64,000 nt of DNA from Parasedimentitalea denitrificans (GTDB lineage: Bacteria > Pseudomonadota > Alphaproteobacteria > Rhodobacterales > Rhodobacteraceae): contig NZ_QHLQ01000001.1 in the NCBI RefSeq assembly GCF_011813015.1, forward strand, positions 62,001-126,000. Direction: 5' to 3'. The notes under the pieces are model-generated. The model searched no databases. It saw only the letters and a list, made by a program, of their open reading frames with translations, and had not been told where the DNA came from. The position numbers were made by a program, and so were the translations under genes. Of this stretch, positions 43,287 to 54,191 are shown in pieces. Positions within the stretch are counted from its first letter, which is position 1, and each line of letters starts with the position of its first letter.

Positions 43287-43690
43287 GACTCATCGTCCCC
43301 TTGTACGTCCAGGACCTCTTGCGCGGTTTCCAGCGCCTTGGTCGTGGCCGGGATGCCAGCGAATACTGACATCTGTCCGATCGTTTCCACGATCTCTTGT
43401 TTCTTGGCGCCTGCCTCGATGGCGTGGCGCACGGTTTGACGCAAAGCAGTGTCTGCCTGCGCCCCTTGACATGTCAGACCGGCCAGCGTCAGCAGCAGCC
43501 GTGTCTTGGCGTCCAGTCCATCCGGGTTAGCGGATTTGCCGAACATCATTTCCATCGCCTCTTTCGGCATGGTGGGCCAGAGCGCTTCAAACCCTTTGCC
43601 CGAAACATCGCCAAGCGCTGGGTTCAGCGACTTGGCCATCTCTTGGGCTTGGGCCAGCATGGCCTCAAATGGGTTCTTGGCATCGCTCAT
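43283..43690 (-). CDS. Carboxymuconolactone decarboxylase-like protein within the nuo operon
   Basis: A 135-residue protein of the AhpD/CMD superfamily. The core [20 protein letters not shown] followed by [22 protein letters not shown] is the helical bundle typical of these proteins; [20 protein letters not shown] is the second family helix pair. The catalytic CxxC of AhpD is absent. It is overlapped by nuoI upstream and nuoJ downstream by 4 bases each, so it is a fixed part of the operon in this strain. Its relation to complex I is unknown. Confidence 0.88.
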   Translation of the reverse strand: MSDAKNPFEAMLAQAQEMAKSLNPALGDVSGKGFEALWPTMPKEAMEMMFGKSANPDGLDAKTRLLLTLAGLTCQGAQADTALRQTVRHAIEAGAKKQEIVETIGQMSVFAGIPATTKALETAQEVLDVQGDDES

Positions 43691-44181
43691 CGGTACGGCG
43701 CATCCAATTCGATATTGCGGGCAATCTCAGCTTCCCAACGTTCACCGTTCGCCAGCAGTTTGGCTTTGTCGTAAAACAGCTCTTCGCGGGTTTCGGTTGC
43801 GAATTCAAAGTTCGGACCTTCGACAATTGCGTCCACCGGGCAGGCCTCTTGGCAGAAGCCGCAGTAGATGCACTTGGTCATGTCGATGTCATAACGCGTG
43901 GTGCGGCGAGTGCCATCTTCGCGGGGTTCCGCGTCAATGGTGATCGCCTGCGCCGGGCAAGTCGCTTCGCAGAGTTTACAGGCAATGCAACGTTCTTCGC
44001 CGTTGGGATAGCGACGCAGCGCGTGCTCACCGCGGAAGCGAGGCGAAAGTGGCCCCTTTTCGTGCGGGTAGTTCAGCGTCGCCTTGGGGGCAAAGAAATA
44101 TTTGAACCCCAGTTTGAAGCCGACCCAGAAATCCTGCAGCAGGAAGTATTTGGCGGCGCGGGTGTAATCGATCTGAGTCAT
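43687..44181 (-). CDS. nuoI: NADH dehydrogenase (quinone) subunit I
   Basis: Ferredoxin-like peripheral subunit of complex I, 164 residues, which carries two [4Fe-4S] clusters (N6a/N6b). Two canonical motifs are seen: [17 protein letters not shown] and [19 protein letters not shown]. It is preceded by the short unknown secreted-protein gene and overlaps the CMD-like gene by 4 bases. Confidence 0.97.
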   Translation of the reverse strand: MTQIDYTRAAKYFLLQDFWVGFKLGFKYFFAPKATLNYPHEKGPLSPRFRGEHALRRYPNGEERCIACKLCEATCPAQAITIDAEPREDGTRRTTRYDIDMTKCIYCGFCQEACPVDAIVEGPNFEFATETREELFYDKAKLLANGERWEAEIARNIELDAPYR

Positions 44182-44182
44182 T

Positions 44183-44713
44183 CTAGGCTCCCGTGCATTC
44201 TGGCGTGTGCTTCATCACTCGCTCGAAATAGTTTCGCCCCACATCTGTTAGTGGTGGCAAGTCATGTAGCTTCCGCCAGGAAGGCGGTGGAATCTCGCCC
44301 TGTATTTGGCAATACAGCGACACAATTTTTTCGTCGCTCCCGCAATTTGAGGCATTACAAACATCCATGTTCGAGAGCAATGCAAAGCCAAAAAGAAACG
44401 GGAGGCGGTTAGGGTTTTTGCCTAGTGTTCGTACTGTCTCACCTGTCATATTAGCGACGTCCCCAGCAGACGACCTTGCAGCCCTTTCGACAAAAGCCAT
44501 TTGAAGGTAGGTCATGCTGTCAGTGGTTCGATGATCAAAACCTACTGCAATGTGCCCTGCTTTGAAAAGCTCAATGCCAGTATTGTAGGCGCAGCCATAG
44601 TCCCCAACTTTGAAGCAGCCATCGGCCTTCTCCCATAGTTCTGCCTTGTCAGCAGAAGCTATGGTGGGAACGCCAATTGCCAAAGTTGTCAAAACTATTT
44701 TGAGCATTCGCAT
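44183..44713 (-). CDS. Secreted Cys-containing protein of unknown function, nuo-embedded
   Basis: The start is ATG 44713, or more likely ATG 44707 with ggagg 9 bases upstream, giving about 175 residues with a signal peptide ([19 protein letters not shown], predicted cleavage near residue 19-20). The mature part has several cysteines ([42 protein letters not shown]), probably disulfide-bonded. A Sel1/TPR-like helical beginning is possible ([10 protein letters not shown]... [12 protein letters not shown]). The gene overlaps the nuoH stop and sits directly ahead of nuoI. No known complex I subunit matches it. Confidence 0.72.
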   Translation of the reverse strand: MRMLKIVLTTLAIGVPTIASADKAELWEKADGCFKVGDYGCAYNTGIELFKAGHIAVGFDHRTTDSMTYLQMAFVERAARSSAGDVANMTGETVRTLGKNPNRLPFLFGFALLSNMDVCNASNCGSDEKIVSLYCQIQGEIPPPSWRKLHDLPPLTDVGRNYFERVMKHTPECTGA

Positions 44714-45750
44714 CAGCCTCCTACGGTGTAGCGGACGAACAGCCCACCGAACCAAGCGAATTTTGTAGCAAAGGCCACGAAGACAACCCATGCCAGCGAG
44801 AATGGCAGGAACACTTTCCAACCCAGACGCATCAGCTGGTCATAGCGGTAGCGCGGGGTGATGGCCTTGACCATGGCGATCAGGAAGAAGAAGAACGCCA
44901 TCTTGCCAACCATCCACAGCACGCCGTCTGGCAGACCTGGGATTGGCGACAGCCAGCCACCAAAGAACAGCAGCGACATCAGCGCACACATCAGGAAGAT
45001 CGCGATGTATTCACCAGCCATGAACAGAAGGAACATGGTCGCCGAGTATTCGACCTGATAACCGGCAACCAGTTCAGATTCCGCTTCGGGCAGATCGAAT
45101 GGAGGACGGTTTGTTTCAGCCAGCGCCGAGATAAAGAACAGGAACACCATCGGGAAGTGCGGCAGCCAGTACCAGTTAAAGAAGCCAAAGTCGCCGTCTT
45201 GCGCACGAACGATGTCACCAAAGTTCAGCGATCCGGTCGAGATGATCACACCGATGATGATCAGACCGATGGAAACTTCGTAAGAGATCATCTGCGCGGC
45301 AGAACGCAGCGAGCCCAGGAATGGGTATTTGGAGTTCGACGCCCAACCGCCCATGATCACGCCGTAAACCTCAAGCGAGGACACCGCGAAGACATAGAGC
45401 ACAGCGACGTTCAGGTCGCTAAGGACCCAGCCGTCGTTGAACGGGATCACCGCCCAGGCGATCATCGACAGAACAAAGCTGGTCAATGGTGCCAGAATGA
45501 ACACGGCGCGGTCAGCACCCGCCGGGATCACGATTTCCTTTACCAGATACTTTAGCGCGTCAGCCACCGATTGCAGGATGCCAAAGACACCCACAACGTT
45601 GGGACCGCGCCGCATCTGAACGGCAGCCCAGATTTTCCGGTCGCCGTACACAAGGAACAACAAAGAGATCATTACAAATGCGACAACTGCCAGCACCTGC
45701 GCCAATATCAGAACAAAGGTTCCGAATGGAGTGGTCAAGAATTCAGCCAT
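44713..45750 (-). CDS. nuoH: NADH dehydrogenase (quinone) subunit H
   Basis: Membrane subunit forming the quinone-binding chamber of complex I with NuoB/D. The 345 residues, eight helices, contain the diagnostic [19 protein letters not shown] and [20 protein letters not shown] loops and the later [23 protein letters not shown] segment ([14 protein letters not shown]). It is preceded by the lipoprotein gene (6-base gap) and overlaps the following secreted-protein gene by 1-3 bases. Confidence 0.97.
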   Translation of the reverse strand: MAEFLTTPFGTFVLILAQVLAVVAFVMISLLFLVYGDRKIWAAVQMRRGPNVVGVFGILQSVADALKYLVKEIVIPAGADRAVFILAPLTSFVLSMIAWAVIPFNDGWVLSDLNVAVLYVFAVSSLEVYGVIMGGWASNSKYPFLGSLRSAAQMISYEVSIGLIIIGVIISTGSLNFGDIVRAQDGDFGFFNWYWLPHFPMVFLFFISALAETNRPPFDLPEAESELVAGYQVEYSATMFLLFMAGEYIAIFLMCALMSLLFFGGWLSPIPGLPDGVLWMVGKMAFFFFLIAMVKAITPRYRYDQLMRLGWKVFLPFSLAWVVFVAFATKFAWFGGLFVRYTVGG

Positions 45751-45756
45751 TGGTCC

Positions 45757-46143
45757 TCACACCGTGGGTATTCCGTTTGCCTCACAATTCGCGACCACGA
45801 CTTCAGCGTCGATAGTCCGCAAACCGCGCGGTAGGGAGGGCGAGATGGTGTAGACAGCATCAGCTTCCCAAACACCACCCTCTTGTTTCAAATTTGTGCG
45901 CAAATGCCGTGCAAACCCGTATCCTCGGATAAGCGCGTATTGCGCGGCTGCGCATTCAGCATAGTTATCAACGTCCTCACCCTGTTGGGCACCGGTCATT
46001 GAGACGTGAAACTGCACCAGATCACCCTCTAGCAGGCTGGTTTTGACACCCTGATAGTCTGGGGAAACCCCAGCAGCCTGATCTGCTGACGACGGCGTAC
46101 AGCCTGCCAGCAGAAAGGGAGATATGAGCGCAGCGCGGATCAC
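45757..46143 (-). CDS. Predicted lipoprotein in the nuo operon
   Basis: A 128-residue product. The N-terminus [15 protein letters not shown] is a short signal with lipobox LLAGC, so Cys15 is the likely lipidation site. The mature region contains [35 protein letters not shown] and ends [12 protein letters not shown]; split here only as description, it shows two cysteines that could pair. No family is recognised. The start overlaps the nuoG stop by 4 bases and the stop is 6 bases before nuoH. Co-translation with complex I subunits is implied. Confidence 0.75.
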   Translation of the reverse strand: MIRAALISPFLLAGCTPSSADQAAGVSPDYQGVKTSLLEGDLVQFHVSMTGAQQGEDVDNYAECAAAQYALIRGYGFARHLRTNLKQEGGVWEADAVYTISPSLPRGLRTIDAEVVVANCEANGIPTV

Positions 46144-48158
46144 TCGGCCGCGATCTTTTCATTACCGCGTGCCTTGGCGTTGGCTGATAGTTCAGCCATC
46201 ACTTCGGACGCGCGGGCAATTGGGTTGGTCAGATAGAAATCACTGATCATGTTCAGGAAATCAGCCTTGCCCAGCTTACCTAGTTCAAGCGCCTCACCAT
46301 CGTTCACAGGAACCTGGTCGATCTTGGCCAGATGTGGAACTTCGACAACCAGCGCCGTGCGCAGTTGCGCCAGCGAGTCAAACGCCAGTGTGGCATCCAG
46401 CTCGGCGCTCAGTGCACGCAAGATAGCCCAGTTTTCCTTTGCTTCACCGGGTGCAAACCCAGCGCGCATCGCCAACTGAGGCCGTCCTTCGGTGTTGACG
46501 AACAGACCGTTTTCTTCGGTATAAGCAGCACCCGGCAGAACAACGTCAGCACGGTGCGCACCACGGTCTCCATGTGAACCTTGGTAGATTACAAAGGCAC
46601 CGTCGTCGATTGTGACTTCGTCTGCACCCAAGTTGTAGATGACTTCGGCACCGTCAAGCGCAGCTTCCATGCCACCCAAAGTGGTTGCTCCGATGTCCAT
46701 TGCCCCAACACGCGACGCGGCAGTGTGCAGAACCAACAGCTTGGATTCAGTTAGTTCAGCAAACTTCTGAGCATGTGCCAGAACCGCCAGACCATCTGCC
46801 TCGCGCAGAGCGCCCTGCCCTACGATTACCAGTGTGTCCTTGCCCAATGCCCCTTCGGTTTCGCCTTTCAGCAAGGCGTCCAATGCGGCACGGTCAGTTC
46901 CAAGATGAGCATAATCGTATGTCAGGTCGACCGGCTGGCCAATGACACCAACGTTAGCACCCTTGGTCCAAGCCTTGCGAATACGGGCGTTCAGTACAGG
47001 CGACTCATTGCGAGGATCCGTACCGATCAGCATGATCGCCTTGGCATCGTCGATATCTTCGACTGTTGCAGTACCAACATAGGCAGCCCGGTTCTCCAGC
47101 GGCAAACGCACGTTGTCGGTACGGCATTCAACTTTGCCACCCAGACCAGTTACCAACTGTTTCAGCGCAAAAGCCGCTTCGACAGGAACCAGATCACCGA
47201 TCAGGCCTGCAACTTTCTTGCCCTTCATTGCTTCGGCAGCTTTGCCTAGCGCTTCGCCCCACGTGGAAGGACGTAGTTTGCCGTTTTCACGAACATATGG
47301 GCGATCTAGACGCTGACGACGCAGACCATCCCAGATGAAGCGCGACTTGTCAGAAATCCACTCTTCGTTCACGCCGTCGTTGTTACGCGGCATAATTCGC
47401 ATGACTTCGCGGCCCTTGGTATCAACACGGATGTTGCTGCCCAATGCGTCCATCACGTCGATGGTTTCTGTCTTGGTCAGTTCCCATGGACGGGCGGTAA
47501 ATGCGTAAGGCTTGGATGTCAGAGCGCCGACTGGGCACAGGTCAATGATGTTGCCCTGCATGTTGCTGTCCAGCGTCTGGTTCAGATAGCTGACGATCTC
47601 AGCATCTTCACCACGGCCAGTTTGCCCCATCTGGGTGATACCAGCGACTTCGGATGTGAAGCGAACACAACGGGTGCAGCTGATGCAGCGGGTCATTGTT
47701 GTCGACACCAGCGGACCAAGATCCAGATCGTCGACAATGCGCTTAGGCTCTTTGAACCGGCTGTCCGAAATACCATAGGCCATCGCCTGATCCTGCAGAT
47801 CGCACTCGCCACCCTGATCGCAAATCGGGCAATCCAGCGGGTGGTTGATCAGCATGAATTCCATCACACCTTCGCGGGCCTTTTTGACCATAGGCGAGTT
47901 GGTTTTCACAACAGGCGCCTGGCCTTCTGGACCGGGGCGCAGATCGCGCACCTGCATCGCGCAAGAGGCGGCCGGCTTTGGCGGGCCACCGACAACTTCA
48001 ACCAGACACATGCGGCAGTTGCCAGCAATGGTCAGACGTTCGTGGTAACAGAAACGTGGGATCTCGACCCCGGCCTCTTCACAGGCCTGGATCAGGGTCA
48101 TTGCCCCATCCACTTCGATCTCTGTACCGTCAATGTTGATCTTGCGCAGGTCAGACAT
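46140..48158 (-). CDS. nuoG: NADH dehydrogenase (quinone) subunit G
   Basis: Large peripheral subunit carrying the N1b, N4 and N5 iron-sulfur clusters, 672 residues. N-terminal [2Fe-2S] ligands lie in [19 protein letters not shown] and ASCAMQV; the His/Cys-ligated N5 in [19 protein letters not shown]; a [4Fe-4S] set in [10 protein letters not shown] and a following DLCPVGAL. The rest is a molybdopterin-oxidoreductase-like domain without cofactor-binding residues. It is overlapped by the lipoprotein gene downstream and preceded by DUF5333 after 3 bases. Confidence 0.97.
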   Translation of the reverse strand: MSDLRKINIDGTEIEVDGAMTLIQACEEAGVEIPRFCYHERLTIAGNCRMCLVEVVGGPPKPAASCAMQVRDLRPGPEGQAPVVKTNSPMVKKAREGVMEFMLINHPLDCPICDQGGECDLQDQAMAYGISDSRFKEPKRIVDDLDLGPLVSTTMTRCISCTRCVRFTSEVAGITQMGQTGRGEDAEIVSYLNQTLDSNMQGNIIDLCPVGALTSKPYAFTARPWELTKTETIDVMDALGSNIRVDTKGREVMRIMPRNNDGVNEEWISDKSRFIWDGLRRQRLDRPYVRENGKLRPSTWGEALGKAAEAMKGKKVAGLIGDLVPVEAAFALKQLVTGLGGKVECRTDNVRLPLENRAAYVGTATVEDIDDAKAIMLIGTDPRNESPVLNARIRKAWTKGANVGVIGQPVDLTYDYAHLGTDRAALDALLKGETEGALGKDTLVIVGQGALREADGLAVLAHAQKFAELTESKLLVLHTAASRVGAMDIGATTLGGMEAALDGAEVIYNLGADEVTIDDGAFVIYQGSHGDRGAHRADVVLPGAAYTEENGLFVNTEGRPQLAMRAGFAPGEAKENWAILRALSAELDATLAFDSLAQLRTALVVEVPHLAKIDQVPVNDGEALELGKLGKADFLNMISDFYLTNPIARASEVMAELSANAKARGNEKIAAE

Positions 48159-48161
48159 GGT

Positions 48162-48569
48162 CTATTTCGCCCTCAGTAGCGCGCCAATCGCGCTGGATTT
48201 CTTAATTTCTGCATGCCCAAACACGCAGAAGGTTTCAGGGGTGCCGTAATCAACGCCATTGGCCTTGAGATACCGCTCACCCTTGGCGCGCACCCGCGCC
48301 TTTTCACTGTCCGATTCCACATAGGCGCGGATTTCGGAGTCCGAATATCCCAGGTCATTGGCCTGAGACCGCAACTGCCAGGCCATCCCCAGCGCCTTCA
48401 TCCGGCGCGGTTTGATGGATTGGCAATATTCGCTGACCTCATGGGCAATTGCGGCGGCTAAAATAATGTTTTCAATCTGCGGCACATCCCGCAGACTGGG
48501 TTTCGCAAAAGCCGCAACAGGCATAGCAACGGCACACAACGCAACGGCGGCAATCAAAGTACGGGTCAT
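48162..48569 (-). CDS. DUF5333-type secreted protein, nuo-embedded
   Basis: The start at ATG 48569 has aggaga 5-6 bases upstream, and the first 23 residues (MTRTLIAAVALCAVAMPVAA) form a signal peptide. The 135-residue product matches the Rhodobacterales DUF5333 family; the mature part includes EVSEYCQSIKPRRMKALGMA and NGVDYGTPETFCVFGHAEI with one Cys in each. Families of this kind occur within nuo operons of Rhodobacterales, but no role is established. It is 3 bases from nuoG. Confidence 0.85.
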   Translation of the reverse strand: MTRTLIAAVALCAVAMPVAAFAKPSLRDVPQIENIILAAAIAHEVSEYCQSIKPRRMKALGMAWQLRSQANDLGYSDSEIRAYVESDSEKARVRAKGERYLKANGVDYGTPETFCVFGHAEIKKSSAIGALLRAK

Positions 48570-48667
48570 GGTAGTCTCCTGAACATTGGAGCCCCCATCA
48601 CACGCAACGTCAACACCGCTATTCAATAGCAGTGCTGCGCGCAGACGTTGATATGGCGCAAATCCGA

Positions 48668-49045
48668 TCACGATTCACAAGTTCCTTGGAAAACTGCTGC
48701 ACCATCGACCAAACGAAGCTGTGCCTCGGGATCGCGTGGGTTGATGTTCCAGATGATATCCGAAGTGCCATACCCGGCTTCGCTCAAGCAATAGGTGACA
48801 CCCGCATGCGCGGCAGCTAGGCGTGCCCCTTCCAGCGACTGGCCAGCATCCTTGATCTCAACGATAAAGTCCGCCCGCGAATTCTTCTTGTCCACAGCTT
48901 TGGTTTTGATCTTAAACGGGACGCCATCATAGGTCGGCCGCTTTTTTTTGGCACTGTCGCACGCGGTCAAAGTCACGGCACCAAGTACCATGACAAGCGA
49001 CAGCAGTGTTTTACCAGATGTCATCACGCCCATGATCTTGCTCAC
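48668..49045 (-). CDS. Predicted lipoprotein in the nuo operon
   Basis: A 125-residue product with GTG start 49045 overlapping the nuoF stop (alternative ATG 49033). A hydrophobic segment [19 protein letters not shown] ends in a lipobox, Cys near residue 29. The mature region is basic ([20 protein letters not shown]), with a [10 protein letters not shown] cysteine and a final FQGTCES cysteine. No family is recognised. It precedes DUF5333 by about 98 bases. Confidence 0.75.
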   Translation of the reverse strand: MSKIMGVMTSGKTLLSLVMVLGAVTLTACDSAKKKRPTYDGVPFKIKTKAVDKKNSRADFIVEIKDAGQSLEGARLAAAHAGVTYCLSEAGYGTSDIIWNINPRDPEAQLRLVDGAAVFQGTCES

Positions 49046-50340
49046 TCCGCCGCCATCGCGCCCATTCGGCCTGTTTTATTGGCCTTGATACGATCTTCGA
49101 TTTCTTCGCGGAAGTTGCGGATCAGGCCCTGGATAGGCCAAGCGGCCGCATCACCCAGTGCACAGATGGTGTGGCCCTCAACCTGCTTGGTCACATCCCA
49201 AAGCATATCGATCTCTTCGATCTCGGCCTCGCCTTTGACCAGGCGATCCATCACGCGCATCATCCAGCCAGTGCCTTCGCGACACGGCGTACACTGGCCA
49301 CAGCTTTCGTGCTTGTAGAACTTCGCCAGACGCCAAATCGCTTTGATAATGTCGGTCTGCTTGTCCATGACGATCACCGCAGCCGTTCCCAGACCCGAGC
49401 CCAGATCGTTGCGCAGGTAGTCAAAGTCCATGATCGCGTCGCGCATGTTTTCACCGCGCACACAAGGCACCGACGAACCACCGGGGATCACAGCCAGTAG
49501 GTTATCCCAGCCGCCTTTGATGCCGCCACAGTGTTTGTCGATCAGCTCTTCGAACGAGATGCTCATCGCCTCTTCAACCACACAGGGATTGTTGACGTGA
49601 CCGGAAATGCCAAACAGCTTGGTGCCGACGTTGTTTGGGCGACCAAACGAGCTGAACCATTCGGGTCCGCGACGCAGGATCGTCGGCACAACAGCGATAG
49701 ATTCAACGTTGTTCACCGTCGATGGGCAGCCATACAGACCCGCGCCAGCCGGGAATGGCGGCTTCATCCGAGGCATGCCCTTTTTGCCTTCAAGGCTTTC
49801 GATCAGTGCGGTTTCTTCACCGCAGATATAGGCCCCTGCCCCGTGGTGCAGGAACAGATCGAAGTCCCAGCCAGATTTGGCAGCGTTCTTGCCCAGCAGA
49901 CCAGCGTCGTAAGCCTCGTCAATCGCCGCCTGCAGCGCTTCTTTTTCGCGGATGTATTCGCCGCGAATATAGATGTAACAGGTGTGGGCGTTCATTGCGA
50001 AAGACGCGATCAGTGCACCTTCGATCAGCGTGTGCGGATCGTGGCGCATGATTTCGCGGTCTTTACAGGTGCCTGGCTCGGATTCATCAGCGTTGATAAC
50101 CAGATAAGCCGGACGACCGTCGCTCTCTTTTGGCATGAACGACCACTTCAGGCCGGTTGGGAAACCCGCACCGCCACGACCACGTAGGCCAGAGTCTTTC
50201 ATCGACTGCACAATCCAATCGCGACCCTTTGCAAGGATTGCGGCGGTGCCATCCCAATGGCCCCGTGCCTGCGCACCCTTCAGCGTGCGATCATGCATAC
50301 CGTAGAGGTTGGTAAAGATCCGGTCCTGGTCCTTCAGCAT
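49042..50340 (-). CDS. nuoF: NADH dehydrogenase (quinone) subunit F
   Basis: NADH-oxidising subunit with FMN and the N3 [4Fe-4S] cluster, 432 residues. FMN/NADH motifs: [15 protein letters not shown] and [38 protein letters not shown]. Cluster ligands: [16 protein letters not shown] and the later Cys in [11 protein letters not shown]. The order nuoE-x-nuoF follows alphaproteobacteria. The start has aggtaggc upstream. Confidence 0.97.
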   Translation of the reverse strand: MLKDQDRIFTNLYGMHDRTLKGAQARGHWDGTAAILAKGRDWIVQSMKDSGLRGRGGAGFPTGLKWSFMPKESDGRPAYLVINADESEPGTCKDREIMRHDPHTLIEGALIASFAMNAHTCYIYIRGEYIREKEALQAAIDEAYDAGLLGKNAAKSGWDFDLFLHHGAGAYICGEETALIESLEGKKGMPRMKPPFPAGAGLYGCPSTVNNVESIAVVPTILRRGPEWFSSFGRPNNVGTKLFGISGHVNNPCVVEEAMSISFEELIDKHCGGIKGGWDNLLAVIPGGSSVPCVRGENMRDAIMDFDYLRNDLGSGLGTAAVIVMDKQTDIIKAIWRLAKFYKHESCGQCTPCREGTGWMMRVMDRLVKGEAEIEEIDMLWDVTKQVEGHTICALGDAAAWPIQGLIRNFREEIEDRIKANKTGRMGAMAAE

Positions 50341-50346
50341 GTCTGC

Positions 50347-50571
50347 CTACCTTTGACTATCCTGACGCATGCGCCAGAGTTGAATTATGTTGACCACTGC
50401 ATATATCAGACCTGCCAAGGCGGCGAAGTCGAACAGAAGAGCAAAACGCCCTGGCAGCCCCAGCGAGGGTCCGGCCAGAGATAGAACAACCCATGCCACC
50501 ATAGTCCCGGCAATCACCAGAGAGATGTGGCGCCCCTTGCGGGCAATGGCTTGGTCCTGTTCAGTGCTCAT
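50347..50571 (-). CDS. DUF5337-type small membrane protein, nuo-embedded
   Basis: A 74-residue protein with two hydrophobic segments (HISLVIAGTMVAWVVLSLAG and FALLFDFAALAGLIYAVVNI), the pattern of the Rhodobacterales DUF5337 family. The start at ATG 50571 has agga upstream. It lies 44 bases after nuoE and 6 bases before nuoF. It may be an accessory membrane component; its function is unknown. Confidence 0.82.
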   Translation of the reverse strand: MSTEQDQAIARKGRHISLVIAGTMVAWVVLSLAGPSLGLPGRFALLFDFAALAGLIYAVVNIIQLWRMRQDSQR

Positions 50572-50615
50572 GTGGTCCTATGTGGTTAGCCCCCGCCCGA
50601 TTGGGCGAAGACCGG

Positions 50616-51728
50616 TTATTTCTTAGCGGCCAGTTCTTTGGCCTGTTCAATCCAGCCATCACGTTCGATCCGGCCTTTGAACTTGAGACGAGAGTCAACC
50701 CAAGCGATCTCGGCTTCGCCCCAGGCTGCAACCTGATCAAAGTGGAAAAAGCCCAGCTCATTCAGGGTTTGCTCCAGCTTGGGGCCTACACCTTTCAGCA
50801 GCTTCAGGTCGTCAGCTTTGCCATCGCGAGCTTCTTTCAGAACCTCTGGTTCAGTTTCGGCGACCTCTGCTTTAGGTGCTTCGGTCTTCTTGGCCGGGGC
50901 AGCTTTCTTAGCAGGCTTAGCAGCCTTCTTGGCGTCCTCGGCCTGCTTCACAGCAGGTTTCGGAGTTGCAGGTGCTGCCGGAACTGGAGCCTCAGCCGCA
51001 CGACCAGCAACAACGCCACCCTTACCAACCCATGGGGTCAGCAGAGGCACTTCGTCACCCTGAATACGCTTGACCGTGTCGCCAATGTCCGACGCCAGCT
51101 GAACACTTGCGTTGTACTGGGCCTTGCCGCTTTGATATTCCTGCAAGGAAGTCAAACCAGACAGTGGCTCTGAGCTGTAGCGACCATTCTGCGGACCCGG
51201 TGTTGGCACCTTGCCAGCAGAGAGTTCATCCAGCAGCTTGGTAAAGCTCGCAGCGGTCAGATCTTCGTAGTAATCTTTTCCGATCTGAGCCATCGGTGCG
51301 TTGGTACAAGAGCCGAGGCACTCGACCTCTTCCCAAGAGAACTTGCCGTCGGCCGACACTTCATGTGGCTTGTTGGCGATTTTCTCTTGGCAGACAGCAA
51401 CCAGATCTTCGGCGCCACAGATCATGCAGGACGTGGTGCCGCAGATCTGGATGTGGGCAACCGAGCCAACCGGCTGAAGCTGGAACATAAAGTAGAACGA
51501 GGCCACCTCGAGTACGCGGATATAAGCCATATCCAGCATGTCGGCGATCAGTTCGATGGCGGGTTTGGACAACCAGCCCTCTTGCTCCTGCGCACGCCAC
51601 AATAGTGGAATAACTGCCGAGGCCTGACGGCCATCTGGGTACTTGGTGATCTGCCCTTCGGCCCAGGCCAGATTGGCCGGAGTAAAGGCAAAGCTATCGG
51701 GTTGTTCTGAGTGAAGACGGCGCAGCAT
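50616..51728 (-). CDS. nuoE: NADH dehydrogenase (quinone) subunit E with C-terminal HhH-like extension
   Basis: Thioredoxin-like subunit holding the N1a [2Fe-2S] cluster. Core residues about 1-210 include [20 protein letters not shown] and [15 protein letters not shown], supplying the four Cys ligands. At 370 residues it is about twice the size of E. coli NuoE (166). A Pro/Ala/Lys-rich linker (about 215-300, e.g. [20 protein letters not shown]) leads to a terminal domain (about 306-370): [20 protein letters not shown] followed by [20 protein letters not shown]. This helix-hairpin-helix-like unit also occurs at the end of alphaproteobacterial ribosomal protein L21. Confidence 0.95.
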   Translation of the reverse strand: MLRRLHSEQPDSFAFTPANLAWAEGQITKYPDGRQASAVIPLLWRAQEQEGWLSKPAIELIADMLDMAYIRVLEVASFYFMFQLQPVGSVAHIQICGTTSCMICGAEDLVAVCQEKIANKPHEVSADGKFSWEEVECLGSCTNAPMAQIGKDYYEDLTAASFTKLLDELSAGKVPTPGPQNGRYSSEPLSGLTSLQEYQSGKAQYNASVQLASDIGDTVKRIQGDEVPLLTPWVGKGGVVAGRAAEAPVPAAPATPKPAVKQAEDAKKAAKPAKKAAPAKKTEAPKAEVAETEPEVLKEARDGKADDLKLLKGVGPKLEQTLNELGFFHFDQVAAWGEAEIAWVDSRLKFKGRIERDGWIEQAKELAAKK

Positions 51729-51761
51729 TAATTCGTCTTTCTGTTCATGTTGCCCGCGAAG

Positions 51762-51807
51762 ATGCCTCCGGCGGGAGTATTTTTAGCAAAAAGAAGCCGG
51801 GAAGAAG
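51762..51807 (+). repeat. GAGTATTTT-type intergenic motif, copy B
   Basis: atgcctccggcgg, then GAGTATTTTT, agcAAAAAGAA and a purine tail (gccgggaagaag). It lies between nuoE and nuoD and is oriented opposite to the nuo genes. The match to copies A (15201-15240) and C (56491-56520) is close over about 25 bases. Confidence 0.65.
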
Positions 51808-51816
51808 ATGTGTTGA

Positions 51817-53034
51817 TCAACGGTCAATCTCCCCGAAAACGACGTCCATGGTACCGATGATCGCAGCAACGTCGGCCAACTGGTGACCACCCGCGACATA
51901 GTCCATCGCTTGCAGGTGCAGGAAGCCCGGCGCGCGGATCTTGCTGCGGTAGGGTTTGTTTGACCCATCAGCAACCAGATACACGCCAAACTCACCCTTG
52001 GGGGCTTCGACGGCAGCGTAGACTTCTCCAGCTGGGACGTGAAACCCTTCGGTGTACAGTTTGAAGTGGTGAATCAGGGCTTCCATCGAGGCCTTGATTT
52101 CACCGCGCTTTGGTGGCGTCAGCTTACCACGGGCCAGCACATCACCGGGGCAATCGCGCAGCTTGGCGACACACTGGCGGATGATCGAGATCGACTGGCG
52201 CATTTCTTCCATGCGGACCAGATAACGGTCATAGCAATCGCCGTTCTTGCCCACAGGAATTTCGAAATCAAACTCGTTGTAGCATTCATAGGGCTGCGAG
52301 CGGCGCAGGTCCCAGGCCAGACCAGAACCCCGAACCATCACGCCCGAAAAGCCATAGTCCAGAATATCCTGTTCGCTGACGATACCGATATCGCAGTTCC
52401 GCTGTTTGAAAATTCGGTTTTCCGTCAGCAGGTCATCGATATCTTGCAAACGCGCAGGGAACTCGTGGCTCCAAGCCTCGATGTCGTCGATCAGCGCATC
52501 GGGCAGATCCTGATGTACGCCACCCGGGCGGAAGTAAGCTGCGTGCAAACGGGCGCCACAAGCACGCTCGTAAAAGATCATCAGCTTTTCACGCTCTTCA
52601 AAGCCCCAGAGCGGCGGCGTCAGCGCGCCCACGTCCATGGCCTGAGTAGTCACGTTCAGCAGGTGGTTCAGGATACGACCAATTTCCGAGTACAGAACAC
52701 GGATCAGCGAGCCGCGACGCGGAACTTCGACGCCGGTCAGCTTTTCAATGGCCAGACACCAAGCGTGTTCCTGGTTCATCGGCGCCACATAGTCGAGGCG
52801 ATCGAAGTACGGCAGGCTTTGCAGATAGGTACGGCTTTCCATCAGCTTTTCGGTGCCACGGTGCAGCAGGCCGATATGCGGGTCAGCGCGTTCTACAATT
52901 TCGCCATCCAGCTCTAGCACCATGCGCAACACGCCGTGGGCGGCGGGGTGCTGGGGGCCAAAGTTGATGTTGAAGTTACGGATTTTCTGTTCGCCGGTTT
53001 GGGCGTCGTCGAAACCTTTGGAGCCGTCCATCAT
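51817..53034 (-). CDS. nuoD: NADH dehydrogenase (quinone) subunit D
   Basis: Peripheral quinone-site subunit of complex I (49-kDa homologue), 405 residues. Key features: [20 protein letters not shown] with the quinone-site His, [20 protein letters not shown] with the quinone-site Tyr, the [11 protein letters not shown] loop, and the C-terminal [12 protein letters not shown] and [10 protein letters not shown]. It overlaps nuoC by 4 bases. A gap of 88 bases holding the motif repeat separates it from nuoE. Confidence 0.97.
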   Translation of the reverse strand: MMDGSKGFDDAQTGEQKIRNFNINFGPQHPAAHGVLRMVLELDGEIVERADPHIGLLHRGTEKLMESRTYLQSLPYFDRLDYVAPMNQEHAWCLAIEKLTGVEVPRRGSLIRVLYSEIGRILNHLLNVTTQAMDVGALTPPLWGFEEREKLMIFYERACGARLHAAYFRPGGVHQDLPDALIDDIEAWSHEFPARLQDIDDLLTENRIFKQRNCDIGIVSEQDILDYGFSGVMVRGSGLAWDLRRSQPYECYNEFDFEIPVGKNGDCYDRYLVRMEEMRQSISIIRQCVAKLRDCPGDVLARGKLTPPKRGEIKASMEALIHHFKLYTEGFHVPAGEVYAAVEAPKGEFGVYLVADGSNKPYRSKIRAPGFLHLQAMDYVAGGHQLADVAAIIGTMDVVFGEIDR

Positions 53035-53642
53035 TTCGCCTCCTCTTTCTTCTCATCCCCGGGCAGGATGTATTCAGCACCCTCCCATGGGCTCATGAAA
53101 TCAAACTGGCGATATTCCTGCACTAGGCTTACGGGTTCATAGACAACACGCTTTTGCGCCTCGTCATAGCGAACCTCGGTATAACCAGTGGTTGGGAAAT
53201 CCTTGCGCAGCGGGTGACCGCGGAAACCATAGTCGGTCAGGATGCGGCGCAGGTCTGGGTGGCCAGTGAACAGCACACCAAACATGTCGTAGACTTCTCG
53301 CTCGAACCAGTTGGCCGAAGGGTGAATGTCAACAATCGACGGCACCATTTCGTCTTCGCGCACCGAAACCCGCAGGCGAATGCGGTGGTTCTGGTACATC
53401 GACAGGAAGTGGTAGACCACATCGAAACGTTTCGCCCGCTCAGGGTAGTCAACACCAGCGATATCCACCAGTGACGAGAACTTGCAGGTGCGATCCGTTT
53501 TCAGGAACTCGACAAAGCCAGTGATATTGGCCGGAGCCACATCAACATTCAACTCACCATGCGCAATGTCCCACCCCAGAATACAATCCGGGCGTTTTTG
53601 CTCCAAATAAGAGCCAAGCTCTTTCAGCGCTTCAGTCATCAA
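53031..53642 (-). CDS. nuoC: NADH dehydrogenase (quinone) subunit C
   Basis: Peripheral subunit of complex I (30-kDa homologue), 203 residues. The signature ERVYDMFG-type sequence appears as [20 protein letters not shown], followed by [20 protein letters not shown]. It is separate from nuoD, unlike the fused NuoCD of E. coli. The start follows nuoB by 21 bases; the stop overlaps nuoD. Confidence 0.97.
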   Translation of the reverse strand: MMTEALKELGSYLEQKRPDCILGWDIAHGELNVDVAPANITGFVEFLKTDRTCKFSSLVDIAGVDYPERAKRFDVVYHFLSMYQNHRIRLRVSVREDEMVPSIVDIHPSANWFEREVYDMFGVLFTGHPDLRRILTDYGFRGHPLRKDFPTTGYTEVRYDEAQKRVVYEPVSLVQEYRQFDFMSPWEGAEYILPGDEKKEEAK

Positions 53643-53663
53643 ATACTCTCCAACTTCGCGCGA

Positions 53664-54191
53664 TCAGCGCACCAGAGTGCCAGTGCGGCGAATTTTACGT
53701 TGCAGCTGCATCAAACCGTACAGCAGTGCTTCGGCGGTTGGCGGGCAACCTGGAACATAGATGTCTACAGGCACAATACGGTCACAGCCGCGCACAACAG
53801 AGTAGCTATAGTGGTAGTAACCACCGCCATTGGCGCAGGACCCCATCGAGATCACATAACGTGGCTCGGGCATCTGGTCGTAAACCTTGCGCAGCGCTGG
53901 CGCCATCTTGTTGGTCAGGGTACCCGCAACGATCATTACATCCGATTGACGCGGGGAGGCACGCGGCGCAATCCCGAAACGCTCGGCGTCGTAACGTGGC
54001 ATCGAGGTGTGCATCATCTCAACCGCGCAGCAGGCCAGACCAAAGGTCATCCAGTGCAGCGACCCGGTCCGGGCCCAGTTGACGAGATCTTCAGCCGAGG
54101 TCAGCAGAAAGCCTTTGTCCTGCAGTTCAGCGTTCAGGGCCTGGGTAGCAACGTCTTTGTCGACACCAGCAGTATTGGCTCCGGTCATCAT
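53664..54191 (-). CDS. nuoB: NADH dehydrogenase (quinone) subunit B
   Basis: Subunit carrying cluster N2, which donates electrons to quinone. [13 protein letters not shown] provides the tandem cysteines; [20 protein letters not shown] and [14 protein letters not shown] give the others. The start is placed at ATG 54191, overlapping the nuoA stop (ATGATGA); a longer in-frame start at 54218 lies inside nuoA. That gives 175 residues, typical of alphaproteobacteria. Confidence 0.95.
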   Translation of the reverse strand: MMTGANTAGVDKDVATQALNAELQDKGFLLTSAEDLVNWARTGSLHWMTFGLACCAVEMMHTSMPRYDAERFGIAPRASPRQSDVMIVAGTLTNKMAPALRKVYDQMPEPRYVISMGSCANGGGYYHYSYSVVRGCDRIVPVDIYVPGCPPTAEALLYGLMQLQRKIRRTGTLVR

